Shown here one piece after another: positions 45,849 through 58,348 of a stretch of 64,000 nt of DNA (its first letter is position 1; every line of letters begins with the position of its first letter). The position numbers and the translations under genes are program-made. Source of the DNA: Cannabis sativa (lineage: Eukaryota; Streptophyta; Magnoliopsida; Rosales; Cannabaceae); the NCBI RefSeq assembly GCF_029168945.1, contig NC_083605.1:36841280-36905279 (forward strand). The letters are read 5' to 3'. The notes below the pieces were generated by a model that ran no database searches, had not been told where the DNA came from, and was given only the letters and a program-made list of their open reading frames with translations.

Positions 45849-48103
45849 AAAACAACTAAAAACACTCAAAATAAATAACGTTGTTGCAGCTACAATACAA
45901 TTTTAAATAAACTATAAAACAAAAAAAAACAATTTATTATTTTTACTGAAGTATGTATTTTTGTAAATAAAAAAATTGAAAGTGTAAAAATAAAAAAAAA
46001 ATATTCGTGTTAACGTATTTTTATAAAATATCAAATCAAATTGTACTAAAAGAGTATATGTTTAGTTTTTCTTAAGTACATATATATTAAAGTTGATGTA
46101 CAAATAATTCCTAATTACTTTTAAGTTTGTTTTATTTTTTTGAGATTATTTGTATGTGTTTTAAGTTGTCGCAATGTGTTGATGCCTAATCTATTTTTAT
46201 GTTAAAGTGCGGTTGCTATCGAGTTGTTTATTCATTTTTTTTAAGTTGTTTAACAACAATAAAAAAAAAGTTTATGTTTAATTTTTTATGGGTACAATAT
46301 TTTTAAGTTGATATACAAATATTTTGTATTTACTTTTAAATTTATTTTATAGATTATTGGCTTTTTATTTCTTCTTGGAGTTAATGCAACTGGGGTTGTT
46401 TTATGATGCCTATTTAATTTACATATTACAATAGAGTTATTATGCAGTTGTTTATTTGTTATTATTTAATTGTTCAATTAATTAAGAGAAAGTTAATATA
46501 TTTATATATATATTTAGTTTTTCATCGTACACATATTAATATTAAGATTGTTTTTTTTTTCTTTTGTGTATTTCTAAATGTCCAAAAAACTAATGTATTG
46601 ATGTATATTTTTATTTTTGTATATATTGAAATAATATTGTTGTCCAGTATGTTTTTTTAATTTGTTGCTGTTGTTATTTACTTGCCAAAAAAGAACAATC
46701 TAAAAGTATGTTTTTTTATTATTTTTATTTAAGATAATAATAATAAAAGAAATTATACTATTTAAAAGCATGTTTTTTTAAATAATATTTATTCAAGCAT
46801 TTCTTCACAACGTAATACAAATTACATCTAGCTCATTTCTAATCCTTAGTTGTTTTATAGTTGTTTCATCTTTTAATTTATTTTGTTGTTGTTGTTTCAC
46901 CAAGTCATCCGTTGAAGAGTCTTTAAGGGCAAAACGCGAGATAATGATGTCGAGGTTGCAACTCAAAAGATTAATGTATAGTTTTTGTTGTCTTTGTTTG
47001 GTTTCAAAGACTTATTTTGTTATTTATATGGTTTATGTCTCTCATTTTGTTTGGTTTCAAAGACTTATTTTGTTATTGTTCAACCTTAAATGGTTTATGT
47101 CTCTCACTTTTTCTGTTTATAATTAGTTATTTTTCAGTTTTAATTTATTTATTATATAGTTTTTATTATAGGGTTCTTAAAAAAAACTATATAATTGGGT
47201 TAAGTCTTACATTTATTAGTTGTATTTGAGTTTGATAATTGGAGTTGTTTTAGTTTCATATTTATAAAGTTTTACAATTATATTATTTTTTAGTTGTTAT
47301 ATCGTTGTTTTTATGTTGTTCAATACATGATATACTTACAATTATGTTTAACTATTAATCGTATTTTAACGGTTTATTGTTTTATTAATTTTGTCATCTT
47401 AATATTTTCAGGTGCGTGATAAGACCTCTGTTGGTGTTTAAAAGTTGAAACTTCCAAAGAAAATATTACCAATGTTCATAACTTATTTTTTTGATTTGTC
47501 TTGTTTGAATCGTTCTCCGCTTGTACTTCATTCATTTGAAGAAAAAAATCATAGTAGAACAACGATATAAAAACATAAAGACAATAGTTGTTAATAGGTT
47601 TTTTAACTGTTAACAACTATTTAACAACGATATAAAAACATAAAAACAATTGATGAACAAATAATTGTATATTCTTGAATATTCAACTTCTTCGAGTGTT
47701 TACTTTTGGTTTTTTTTCTTATTGTTTTGTGGTTGATTATGTTTTCAAAGTGTCAGTATCAACAAAAATAACATCTTTTGAAACTGATCCCCTCCTTGGA
47801 GTAGATAAAAGTTGTTTAGTTGTTGTCAAGTTGCTTCACAGTTGAGTGTCATGAGTTATTTTCACTTCCACTCATATTGTTGCACACCATTGCTTGGGTG
47901 GCTTCTATAAGGGTTGTTATTCTGTTGTTACTGTGTAGTTGAATGTATTCACACACAATGGATATCGTGTGAAATCAATTTTCTTCGTTAATAACTTTAT
48001 GTAAAATAGAAAACTTTTGTCATCCTTGATTTAGAGTGGTTGACAACATTCCTTCAGTTGTATTCGAGTTGTTTTAGGGTTGTAGTCTAGTTCCTACAAT
48101 ATT
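45849..48103. other. AT-rich spacer between two solo LTRs
   Basis: No gene supported. It has many GTTGTT/AACAAC-like motifs and a direct repeat of about 60 bp (CAAAGACTTATTTTGTTAT ... GGTTTATGTCTCTCA) at about 46995-47045 and 47057-47106. The parts that flank the first solo LTR (about 43805-43945 and 45855-45985) carry inverted pieces (TTTATTTACAAAAGTA against TGTATTTTTGTAAATAAA), so that LTR may have landed in a foldback element. Confidence 0.4.
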
Positions 48104-49977
48104 TGTTGGGTATATTTTACCAGGATCTAGATTTACTAACAAGTATGTTTCATTAACATCCTAATATGAATTCTAAAATAATGAAATAAACACATATAAA
48201 GTTTAGGAAACCTTACATCTGGTGCAGCGGAATATAATGACTCCTTCCGTTCAAATATCTAGCCCTTGATTCCTTTCTGTAGCAGAGCATTATCAATATC
48301 TAAACCTGGATTTCTTTCTCTCCTTCCTTTGATGCTGATTCTCCTTCTTGTTTGATGGTTTTTCACAGTCTTACACACTATAATTGAGATACCACTTGAT
48401 GTGTATGGGCACTCACTCATTCACTCAAGGAATTCGAAATTTAGAGAAGAAAAGAAGAGAGAAGATGATTTCGGCTATAGAGAATAGGAAGCTCAATTTC
48501 ATCTGACAAAGTTAAGTGTGAATGAGAGCCATCACTATCTATTTATCGGTAACCACCTAGGTTTAGGTTAGAATTATTTGGCACTAAAATAATAGAAAAA
48601 TAAATAGGAAAATCACACTAAGCGTGCCGCCCATGGATAGTGGATTGGGCCCACTTGGCAATTTTGCCATTTTGTCATTTTTCTATCCCATATTCTCAAA
48701 AATGCAAATTTTCCAATTTAACCATTTAAATGCCAATTCTAATTATTTAATAACTAAAAATTAATTATTAAATAATATTGTTATTTAATATATTTATTAA
48801 TTAGACATATAAAGTCTCTTAATTAATAAATAAACCTAAAATCTCTTTTCTTTACAATTTCGCCCTTGCTTAGTGAAAATTCATAAACTAGACATAGTCT
48901 AACTTTAGAATTATAATTGATTAATCAAAATTAATTAACTGAGTCTTACAAGCAGTATGGTCTCAACTAGTATGGGGACCATGGTTCTATATATCCGAGC
49001 TTCCAATAAGTAGATCAAGAATTTATATCTTAAATTCACTGACTTATTAATTCTTCGTTGAATCCACGCATAAAACTTAGAATTGCACTCTCAGTATATA
49101 GAACGCTCTATATGTTCCACGATATAGACACGTCATTAGTTATCCATTGTTATAACCCTAATGTGATCAATGATCCTCTATATAGATGATTTACACTGTA
49201 AAGGGATTAAATTACCGTAATACCCTACAATGTATTTTATCTTAAAACACTTAACCCTGTATAAATGATATTTCAACTAAGTAAAATGAGATCTCCACCA
49301 TTTATTTTCGTTTGGTTAAGCTCGAAGGAAATCATCCTTTACTTTCTATTCGCCAGATAGAAGCTATAGATTCCATATTTATGTTAGCGCTCCCACTCAA
49401 TTGCACTACCGTGTTCCCAAAATGTACGTATCACCCTGACCCAAAATAGGCTTAACTAACAAATCAAAGAACAAGAATAACACTCTTGAGATTGAACCTA
49501 ATCATATCAGGATTAAGATCATTTGATCTAGGATCAACAGGTGATATTGAATTGAACAGATATTACGGTAAATTCTAATATATCTAATCAAAGTTCAACA
49601 TCGGTCCCTTCCGATGTATACTCCATACATTCGATGCTGGTAAACTTTGCCAATGTCCTGGAAAGGACATAACACTTATTCAAGGTGTAAGAATACCTAT
49701 CGTTGATTATTCCATGTCAGTCTAAATCCAGTGTTCTGACAAATCAGGGAATAAACTTTCGAACATATAATTAACATTATATTCCACTGTGTTGATAACA
49801 CTATAATCATTAACAAATTGATATGTTTTGGACTTAAATAGAATTCATACATTATGTACATATAATCATGAAATAAATCATGTGAACCATACAACTTTAA
49901 ATGTTATTTCTGATCTATATTAATAAGTAAATCTGATTATATTGAAATGAGTTTTATTTAGGGCATAAAACCCAACA
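48104..49977 (-). repeat. Second solo copia LTR (1874 bp)
   Basis: On the minus strand it runs TGTTGGGTTTTATGCCC ... ATATACCCAACA and is of the same family as 43951-45848 and 18929-19543. Flanks are ATATT (48099-48103) and ACATT (49978-49982), a candidate target duplication with one mismatch. No internal region is left. Confidence 0.85.
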
Positions 49978-51727
49978 ACATTATCCTGTTACGGTGATCT
50001 GTTCTACTGCTTGGGATAAGGTTCTTGGCCTTGAAGACCAGTAGAGACACCATTTCCAGAGGCTTCACGCTAAGGGTGTCCTGTGGAAGCATCCACAAGA
50101 TGATTGTATTGACAACTCCTCTTCCCCTAGGTCGATGGTTTTTAGGCTCTCTCACAGTTGCGAGATCTGACGGGAATTGCCTGTTCATGGCAGAGATCGA
50201 TGCAAAAGAGCTCAGGCGGCGGACGGTGAAGAGGTTTCTTGAAGACTTTGGATCTACGACGGTAGAAGAGACTGATGTAATAAACAATGCGATTAGGTCG
50301 TGTCTCATGTCCCTCTTGTTAGATAAATTAATTAATAAACCCAAGATCTATTTGTATATAATATAGAGCACAATAACAATATATAATAATTAGGTATATG
50401 CATACCTGATTGATCCATAGTAATTATTGCAATTTGAAAGTGCAATACTATCAACTAAATCTTCCTCCCTAGATCTCTAAATTAGAAACAGTTTATTTAT
50501 CTAATTATCAAAAGTATATGATTGTGATGAGACAATATGTACTTATAGAGTTAGGGAGGGGACTTAGTTACATAGCCCTAGCTGGACTGGGCCTACTCAT
50601 CAAAGGCTTCAGCTAACTAGAAAAGCTCACACTTCTGATTCACCTAGACTTTACACACAGATGCTAAGCCCATTAACTATTGATCACCAACAATAAACAA
50701 AAAAGAACTATCCAACCAACCCAAGTTTTAGTAAAACTAATAAAATTTAATGTAAGCCCAAATAAAAAGCCTAACATTTCTCTCTTTCAAGATTTTTTTT
50801 TTGGAACAAGTTTCATCCATTGACCTCGTTTCCAATATTAACCACTTGAGAGATGTGCATTTTGAGTTTATTTTAAATGACAATATAATGAGAGAGAGAA
50901 CAATATATAGTGTAATTAAGCAAGTATGAGTTCGCTTGCTGACATAATGTTATATATGGTTGATCTGATTTTTTTTTTTTTTTATAGCTATGAAATAAAA
51001 TAAAATATATAGGGGTATATGTATATAGGCCCAGTTTAGTCTACCATTAAAAAGTAGTGTCTTATTTATTTAATAAATCATCCTTGAAGAGATTCATGTG
51101 GTAAGTTGCCTGTATTTTTTTTTTTTTTTAAAAAAAACTTTTAGATTTTTTTTTTGTTTAATTTCCTTTACCAAGCTAAAAATGTAAACTTTGGGTCTAA
51201 AATACCTATTATAAAAAAAATGCCCTTATTTTAATTTTTGAATTCACATTTTTTTATCTGTTTGTTTATATAAAAAAGAATCCTAAAAAGTCTATTTAAC
51301 ATAATTTAGTGTTTGTTTATCATTTTGTAAGAATTTTACATTTATCATATATATAATATAAAAAAAATGATGAACAAATCCATTAGTATAATTATTACAA
51401 TATCAAAATGTTGATGAATGAATTTTTATATCTATATATAAAAAAGAAATATAAGGAATTGATGTGATATTTTAGATGAACTTTTATTTTTTTTCTCACT
51501 CATTTTTCTCTTTTAGCTTTTATTAATTTTTTCTACTATTTAATATTTTGATTACTTATATTTAATAATAATGTAATATTATTTCATTGACAAAATTAGC
51601 GACTTTTTATTTTGATAAATTTCGTCCTAATTAATTAGTGATTTTTTATTTTCATGACAATTAAAAAAATTATTAATGTCTTTTCATTATTTTTTTTAAA
51701 AAAGATGTTATTATGCATAGTATATAT
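49978..51727. other. Spacer; unexplained less AT-rich stretch at 49980-50340
   Basis: The part at 49980-50340 has balanced composition and open frames on both strands (for example VARSDGNCLFMAEIDAKEL on plus, LATVREPKNHRPRGRG on minus), but no family could be recognised. The rest is AT-rich with T runs at about 50972-50983 and 51116-51130. Confidence 0.35.
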
Positions 51728-52519
51728 TGTTATATTATTTTATAATATAATAAGTGTAGATTAAAATGTAGTAATATATATTATTATGTGAATAATATGT
51801 ATTAAGTGTTTGGTAAATAAATTGTGTAACATATAATTTATTTAACCTAAAATTGTAACCTACACTTTATAACATGGAGAAGAGTTACAAAGTTAATTGC
51901 TTTTGTAACTTCTTTTGGTTGATCATAATATTGTGTAATAAAAGAGATGTTACACAATTTGATGATAGGATTCAAATGGTTTGAAATATAGTTGTTACAA
52001 ACTATATTAATGCTCATTATATGAGAGAAATGAGATGGTGAGTTTGAATTCTAAGTGTGATCACCTAAACACTATATAAAGGAGTCTAATGTGCTCATTT
52101 GGAAGATATGAAGTTTTCTATCAAAAAAGCACATTGTTAGAAAACCCTAAGGCTTGATAATTCCTAAAGCTATTTCCTAGAGAGTTCCCTTAGTGCTTAG
52201 AGATAGGGGGAAATAAACTTTTGGACAAAGGTGTAATACCTTGTTCAAGTCATGGTGATCCCCACTAATCTACACTCAAGGTTGTGAGTGAGTGTTTATA
52301 TATATATATTATTCTCTTATTATATATACATATACATATATTTTATATTGCATGTGTTCTTATCTTCTTCTTCATTTCTTATATATAATATATATAGTGT
52401 ATATATATTGTATATTATGTTGTTGTAACATTTATTTAATCTTTTTGTTGGTCCTTGTACTGTATTACAATAGAGTTGTAATATTTTGATTTTCTTCCAT
52501 TGTAATAATATCTCTAACA
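51728..52519 (+). repeat. 5' LTR of the non-coding retrotransposon
   Basis: It starts TGTTATATTATT and ends ATCTCTAACA. It differs from the right LTR by roughly a dozen substitutions counted by eye and by the length of an AT dinucleotide run near 52300, so it is a fairly recent insertion. Confidence 0.9.
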
Positions 52520-55064
52520 ATCATGGCTTATTTCTTTTCAATGGAAGAGGTGATAAATCAAGATTTTGAGAATACAAGGATAAGAAATTTTATGTGAAAA
52601 CTATTCATGGGTGAACATGGTGGTGTATATTATGTGATTTACTATTTTATATGATAGTAATATATATAATATATATGAGTTATATATATGTGACATATAT
52701 GTAATTATGAGTTTATATCATATAATATATAGTGATATATAATATGATATTTAAATTTATTACATGTTTGTATGTGTATATATATATGAGATATATAATA
52801 TATAACATGTATATGAGTTATGTGTATTACATATATGATGAGATATGACATAATATATATATTGTGAGATTAAATATGTAGAAATACTTATTTTCTATGT
52901 ATTTATATAAGATATGTGTATATAATATATATCATATATATTAATGTGTATATATGTTATATATGTGTGAGGTATGTAACATATATAGTTGTGTAATTAA
53001 TGTATATATTATGTGTATATGATATATATGTATATTATAGTATATATGTTATATATATATGAGATATGTAACATATATATTGTGAATTTAATATTGATAA
53101 TATGTGTATGTTACATATAAGAAGTTGATTACTAACATACATATTATATTAATATATGAGTTATATAGTATGATAATAATGTTGATAGTAATATAATAGT
53201 GTTTATTAGTATTGATGTGAAAATTATTATCATCTATTTTGTGAATAAAGAATAGATTTGAATTCTTATTCAATTTGGTGGTGAACATCTCACTTTATGA
53301 GATAATAAACTATGGATTTTAAGAAGTTACATCTTTTATTAGATTATAAGAGATAATCATCTCATTTTATGAGATAAGAAAAGTGAACTATGAGAGTTAC
53401 ACTTATGAGAATTGTCTTGTCATAGCAAGAACAAATGGATCAAAAGATGATCCAACCTTGTGAAATGAGCTATAAATTGGAAGAGCAATTTTGGACTCAA
53501 AATAAAGTGAATCAATGTGGATTCAAAAATAGTGAAAAGATAACAAAATTGGAGAAGCAATTTGAAATCTTAAAAAAAAAATAAAAATCAAAGTTGTGAA
53601 CAACATTATGAGAATTTTGTTAATTTGGGTATAATTTTGGGCTAATCTCAATGAGGAGATAACTTTAAAATTATGACTAAAAATAATCACATTATTTTAT
53701 GAGTAGTAATGTGAGTTTGATATTTTAGTTTTGTTGAGAAAACTAAAAATGTCAAATGGTATTTTTAAAGTGGCCTTAAAGAGTCATTTGAAGAGGAAAA
53801 TACACAAAAGTGGTATTTTATATACACTTTATGGTAAAAATGTGGGGGTGAGCCACAAATTTAATCAAAATGTGTTGAGACATTATTGATTAATTTATTT
53901 GATTTTGAATTCAAATTCTAAATCAAATTTGGCTATGTGCATATGTGAAAATATTGACATATTTCGTGTCAAATTTTGGTGAAAATAATTTCAAGAAGGA
54001 AATTAAATTTAAGAGAAATTATAGAGACAAAAGTGGTCTTCTATATTTTAAAATCAAGATATTATCTTGATAAGTCAAATGTGAAAGTGTGGGGGTGTAT
54101 ACTCCAATATGAGAATTTGAGACATGTTTGGTGTCTTAAAATAAAGTGTAATTTAGACATATTTGGTGTCTAAATTAGTGTTTAATTTTGATATCCTTGG
54201 TATCAAAATTATTGAGAATTTGAGTTGTGTGAAAATTAATCTTTTATGATTGAATTTTCAAAGCTTAAGTACTTAAGGAGAAAAGTGGTCACAAAGTGAA
54301 CACTATATTTTGGCATGCATGATTCATATGGAATCAATAGTGAGAGGTTATAACAAATCGCTTAATCTCCGTACAAGATTAAAGCATGAATTTTCGAGGG
54401 ATGAGACCTAAACTCCCTTAGTGTTTCTCTCATTGATGGTAACCTATCTTAACACTAGTAAACATCTAGTCTTAAGTTCAATAGGTAATAAGAAGTCAAT
54501 AGAGTGAATATGGTACTCAATTGTCCCACCTATGAATGAGTACATGTTGTGAAAATTGAGGGTTAAAATCGAAAGGTTTTTTAATGGAGCTTAAGCTTAA
54601 GAAAACTCACTTAAGCTTAAGAAGTGTCTAAAGAGTGGTGAGACACTAAAACTCTACCTATATGGACTAGAGGTGGTGCCGCCTCTTATGAGAATTGGGA
54701 GTTATTCTCTAGAGAGTCCATGAATTGGAATTTTGCACATGGCCATTAACGGTGCAAGAGCGAGACATGCGGTCTCAAGTGAGCATTAGCAAGGGTGTGT
54801 GTGTTATCACCGGTTTGAACTAAAGAAATAGTGGTTCAATGCTACGGCAACCAAAATTTCATCAAACTTTGTGGTAACTACACTAAGGTAAAATTCAAGT
54901 CGAAAGATATTTTACCTAATGCACCTAAGCAAGACTTCTTTGAAAGTGTGTATTTATTCAATCAAAGTGGGGGAATGTTATATTTTGATATAATATTTTG
55001 ATTGATTAAATAAATGTTACAAGTGTGTTACAAGTGTGTTACACATTTTAATCTAGTGGGGGAT
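52520..55064 (+). other. Internal region of the non-coding retrotransposon
   Basis: The first part after 52620 is almost pure A/T/G with TATATGAGATATATAATA-type motifs to about 53170. The rest has recurrent TTTGGTGTCAAA-like phrases (53960-54210), a possible paired AGCTTAAGCTTAAGAAAAC motif near 54590, and a second polypurine/LTR-start look-alike at 54966-54984. No ORF above about 65 codons is convincing. Confidence 0.7.
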
Positions 55065-55860
55065 TGTTATATTATTGTATAATATAATAAGTGTAGATTA
55101 AAATGTAGTAATATATATTATTATGTGAATAATATGTATTAAGTGTTTGGTAAATAAATTGTGTAACATATAATTTATTTAACCTAAAATTGTAACCTAC
55201 ACTTTATAACATGGAGAAGAGTTACAAAGTTAATTGCTTTTGTAACTTCTTTTGGTTGATCATAATATTGTGTAATAAAAGAGATGTTACACAATTTGAT
55301 GATAGGATTCAAATGGTTTGAAATATAGTTGTTACAAACTATATTAATGCTCATTATATGAGAGAAATGAGATGGTGAGTTTGAATTCTAAGTGTGATCA
55401 CCTAAACACTATATAAAGGAGTCTAATGTGCTCATTTGGAAGATATGAAGTTTTCTATCAAAAAAGCACATTGCTAGAAAACCCTAAGGCTTGATAATTC
55501 CTAAAGCTATTTCCTAGAGAGTTCCCTTAGTGCTTAGAGATATGGAGAAATAAGCTTTTGGACAAAAGTGTAATACCTTGTTCAAGTCATGGTGATCCCC
55601 ACTAATTTACACTCAAGGTTGTGAGTGAGTGTTTATATATATATATATATATATTATTCTCTTATTATATATATATACATATTTTATATTGCATGTGTTC
55701 TTATCTTCTTCTTCATTTCTTATATATAATATATATAGTGTATATATATTGTATATTATGTTGTTGTAACATTTATTTAATCTCTTTGTTGGTTTTTGTA
55801 CTGTATTACAATAGAGTTGTAATATTTTAATATTCTTCCATGGTAATAATATCTCTAACA
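55065..55860 (+). repeat. 3' LTR of the non-coding retrotransposon
   Basis: It is preceded directly by AGTGGGGGAT and is co-linear with 51728-52519 over its full length. It ends ATCTCTAACA. Confidence 0.9.
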
Positions 55861-57437
55861 TATGTACTAGATTGTTATTTATAAAAAGTATATCATCATT
55901 TTAATAACTTTGGTTTAGAGATATTGGACTATCACTCGGTCTTGTAATATTTGGTCAGCTTTCTTATAAAATCTTTAGCTAATATTGTTGTTGTTGTTTT
56001 TTTTTAATAATTTAGATAATATTGTTAAACTTATACATTTTATTTTTTTGTTTCATTTTTTTTAGTTAGGTAAATGAATACAACTTTCTATTGGAGTACT
56101 AAAATTATGATTATCGTAGAAAATGAGAATGATACGTAGCATTTACCTATTATTATTTCTTAATCAATCTCATATACATTATTCATAATTTTAATTTTTT
56201 TATACAATTTTGAGCAAATTTTAATACATACTTGTTCGAAACTGCTCAAAGAGGGGCTTCTTTTCCTAGTTTGAACATAAACAGAATTATTTATTTTTGG
56301 GAGTTATATTTACACCCCTTAAACTTATAAATACACCCCATTATTAAAAAAAAATATATAAACTTAAATAATTTTTAAAAATTACTCTTAATATTTTTTT
56401 AAAATTTTTTCTTCACATTATTTTATGTTAATTATAATACTTATTTTGATTTTATTTTCATAATTTTTTCTAACTCATGTGTATTTTTTTTTTCTTAAAA
56501 AATTTTTCACAATTTTTTATTTTAATTTTTTTATCATAATATTTAAAATACACTTTATTTTTATTTGATAGGTATATTTTTTAAGAATATGAATTGAAAA
56601 AAAAACAGTTAAAAAAATTAGTACAATTAAAAATATAAATTTTATATAAAATAAAAATTATTAAAATGAGATGCTTTTAAAACTTTTTGGAGTGTAAATA
56701 AAATTTTCCCTTAATTTAATTACAAACTATAGTAAATGATCATATGCCAATTTCACCCCTCCCCAAAAAAATATCATTACAAATAAGAGCACAATGTATA
56801 TTATTTTAATTAATAATAATATTGTGATGCGGTGGAAATTCTATAAATATAGTCAGTTCAATAAATATATATAAAAATTTATTGCTATATAGGGTCATTT
56901 AATTTGAGTGGACTTCTTTGCTGAAAATCATGTTCAGCTACTTGGACTGGACCATGTAATGTTGATGAATGGAGCATGTGTATGCACGCTGGTGCTTGGC
57001 TCATCATGCAATTATTTTCGATCTATATATAGCACTAAAATTACTTAATGAGAATTGTTAAAAGGTAGTTCAATTTAGTATATGAGTAATATATAATTTA
57101 ATATAATAATTTTTAAGAATTATCATAAGCCAAACATAAAACGATAAACGAGATGTCTAGAAATATTAGGCGCTACTAATATTTAATACCGCTCCTTTTA
57201 ATTAGTCAGTGCCTTACTTTTTTTATTGCATATGTAGTATGTCACTAGCTTCTTGGTCATCATCATCATCAATAGTGTTGACCAACCAGAATTTTTAGTT
57301 GTGGAGCTTATTTATCATTCAGACAAATATTTGTGCCCACATTATAATCAAGCCTACTACATTTATTTTATTTTTTTGGTATGGTATAAATTATCATCAC
57401 CAGATTTAAAAAAAAATAAAAATTATCATCACCATCA
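55861..57437. other. AT-rich spacer
   Basis: No gene or recognised repeat. It includes low-complexity A/T runs at 56340-56650. Confidence 0.4.
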
Positions 57438-57966
57438 TGTTAAACTTTCTACAGATTATGAGCTAACAAAACACATTAAATGTTAATCTTTATTACTCAT
57501 AATTATCAACCAAGATCAATAATTATTTAGAGCATCAAAATCATAAATATACATACCTCCCAATCCATCCACATGAGTCATCTTGCTTTAATGCCTCCAA
57601 CAAGAATCACCAACCAAATTCTCAAGATTGAATCCAAACCCTTAAAGCCACAATGTGGAGCAATCCCTATTTTCTTATTACCATAAAACCTTAAAACCAC
57701 TCTACCATCAATAATATATATATACATCTCATACCCTTATAACCCTAAGGGGTTACTCACTAATAGGGCTTAAGTGGTCCTTTTATGGTATACTATAATT
57801 TAATGGGCCAATTATAATATAAAGGGTGCTCTCATGTGCCTCTAATACATAATTAATTTATCAACCATCCCATTATGGTTATGAACAAATATTGGGCACA
57901 TAGTTAATGATTGTGTTTATGGTATTAAGTTTATGATTATATTAGTCCACAATATTAATTCTAACA
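57438..57966 (-). repeat. 3' LTR of the minus-strand copia element (529 bp)
   Basis: On the minus strand it runs TGTTAGAATTAATATTG ... AAAGTTTAACA. It is bounded by the polypurine tract on the internal side and repeats the sequence seen at 63776-64000. Confidence 0.9.
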
Positions 57967-57979
57967 TTCTCCCACTTGG
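57967..57979 (-). promoter_or_regulatory. Polypurine tract of the minus-strand copia element
   Basis: CCAAGTGGGAGAA on the minus strand directly precedes the 3' LTR start TGTTAGAA. Confidence 0.85.
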
Positions 57980-58348
57980 ACAATATAATTAATCACCATA
58001 ATATTGTCTACCACACATAAGGTAACCAATTAAAAAACATACATAATATCATATCGACGGGATACATATATTATGTATGAATTGACCTTGAAGACATTTT
58101 AATTCAATAACAATCATTAACAATCAAACCAAACATGCATGAGGTACAACAAAATTGAGACTATGCACATTCATCTCCTTTTGTACCTGTCACTTCAATA
58201 AACAACACATATATGCATGTATATGTCAACAATAACTAGAAGTGACTATAATATCATTATGCATGTTCAAAACGCAAATCATAAGCATTCCATACAAGAT
58301 ACTAGCATGTTCAATACATAATAGAAAAACTCCCACTGAGCTCAACAG
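57980..58348 (-). other. 3' untranslated part of the minus-strand copia element
   Basis: No coding frame; A/T-rich sequence between the RNase H stop and the polypurine tract. Confidence 0.6.

Larger units (their letters stand above)
51728..55860 (+). mobile_element. Complete non-coding (LARD-like) LTR retrotransposon, 4.1 kb
   Basis: Two nearly identical LTRs (51728-52519 and 55065-55860, both TGTTATATTATT...CTCTAACA) flank 2,545 bp without any gag or pol domain. A polypurine tract AGTGGGGGAT (55055-55064) abuts the right LTR. Flanks are TATAT (51723-51727) and TATGT (55861-55865), a target duplication with one mismatch. A usual initiator-Met primer site is not visible after the left LTR. 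The element must rely on proteins of another retrotransposon. Confidence 0.88.

Noticed and set aside
46442..47229. Hydrophobic short frames between the solo LTRs
   Set aside because: They are T-rich low-complexity sequence read as Phe/Leu/Tyr, overlapping a simple direct repeat.
52292..52520. Tyr/Ile-rich frames in the LTRs of the non-coding retrotransposon
   Set aside because: They come from TATATA runs, appear identically in both LTRs, and have no coding character.
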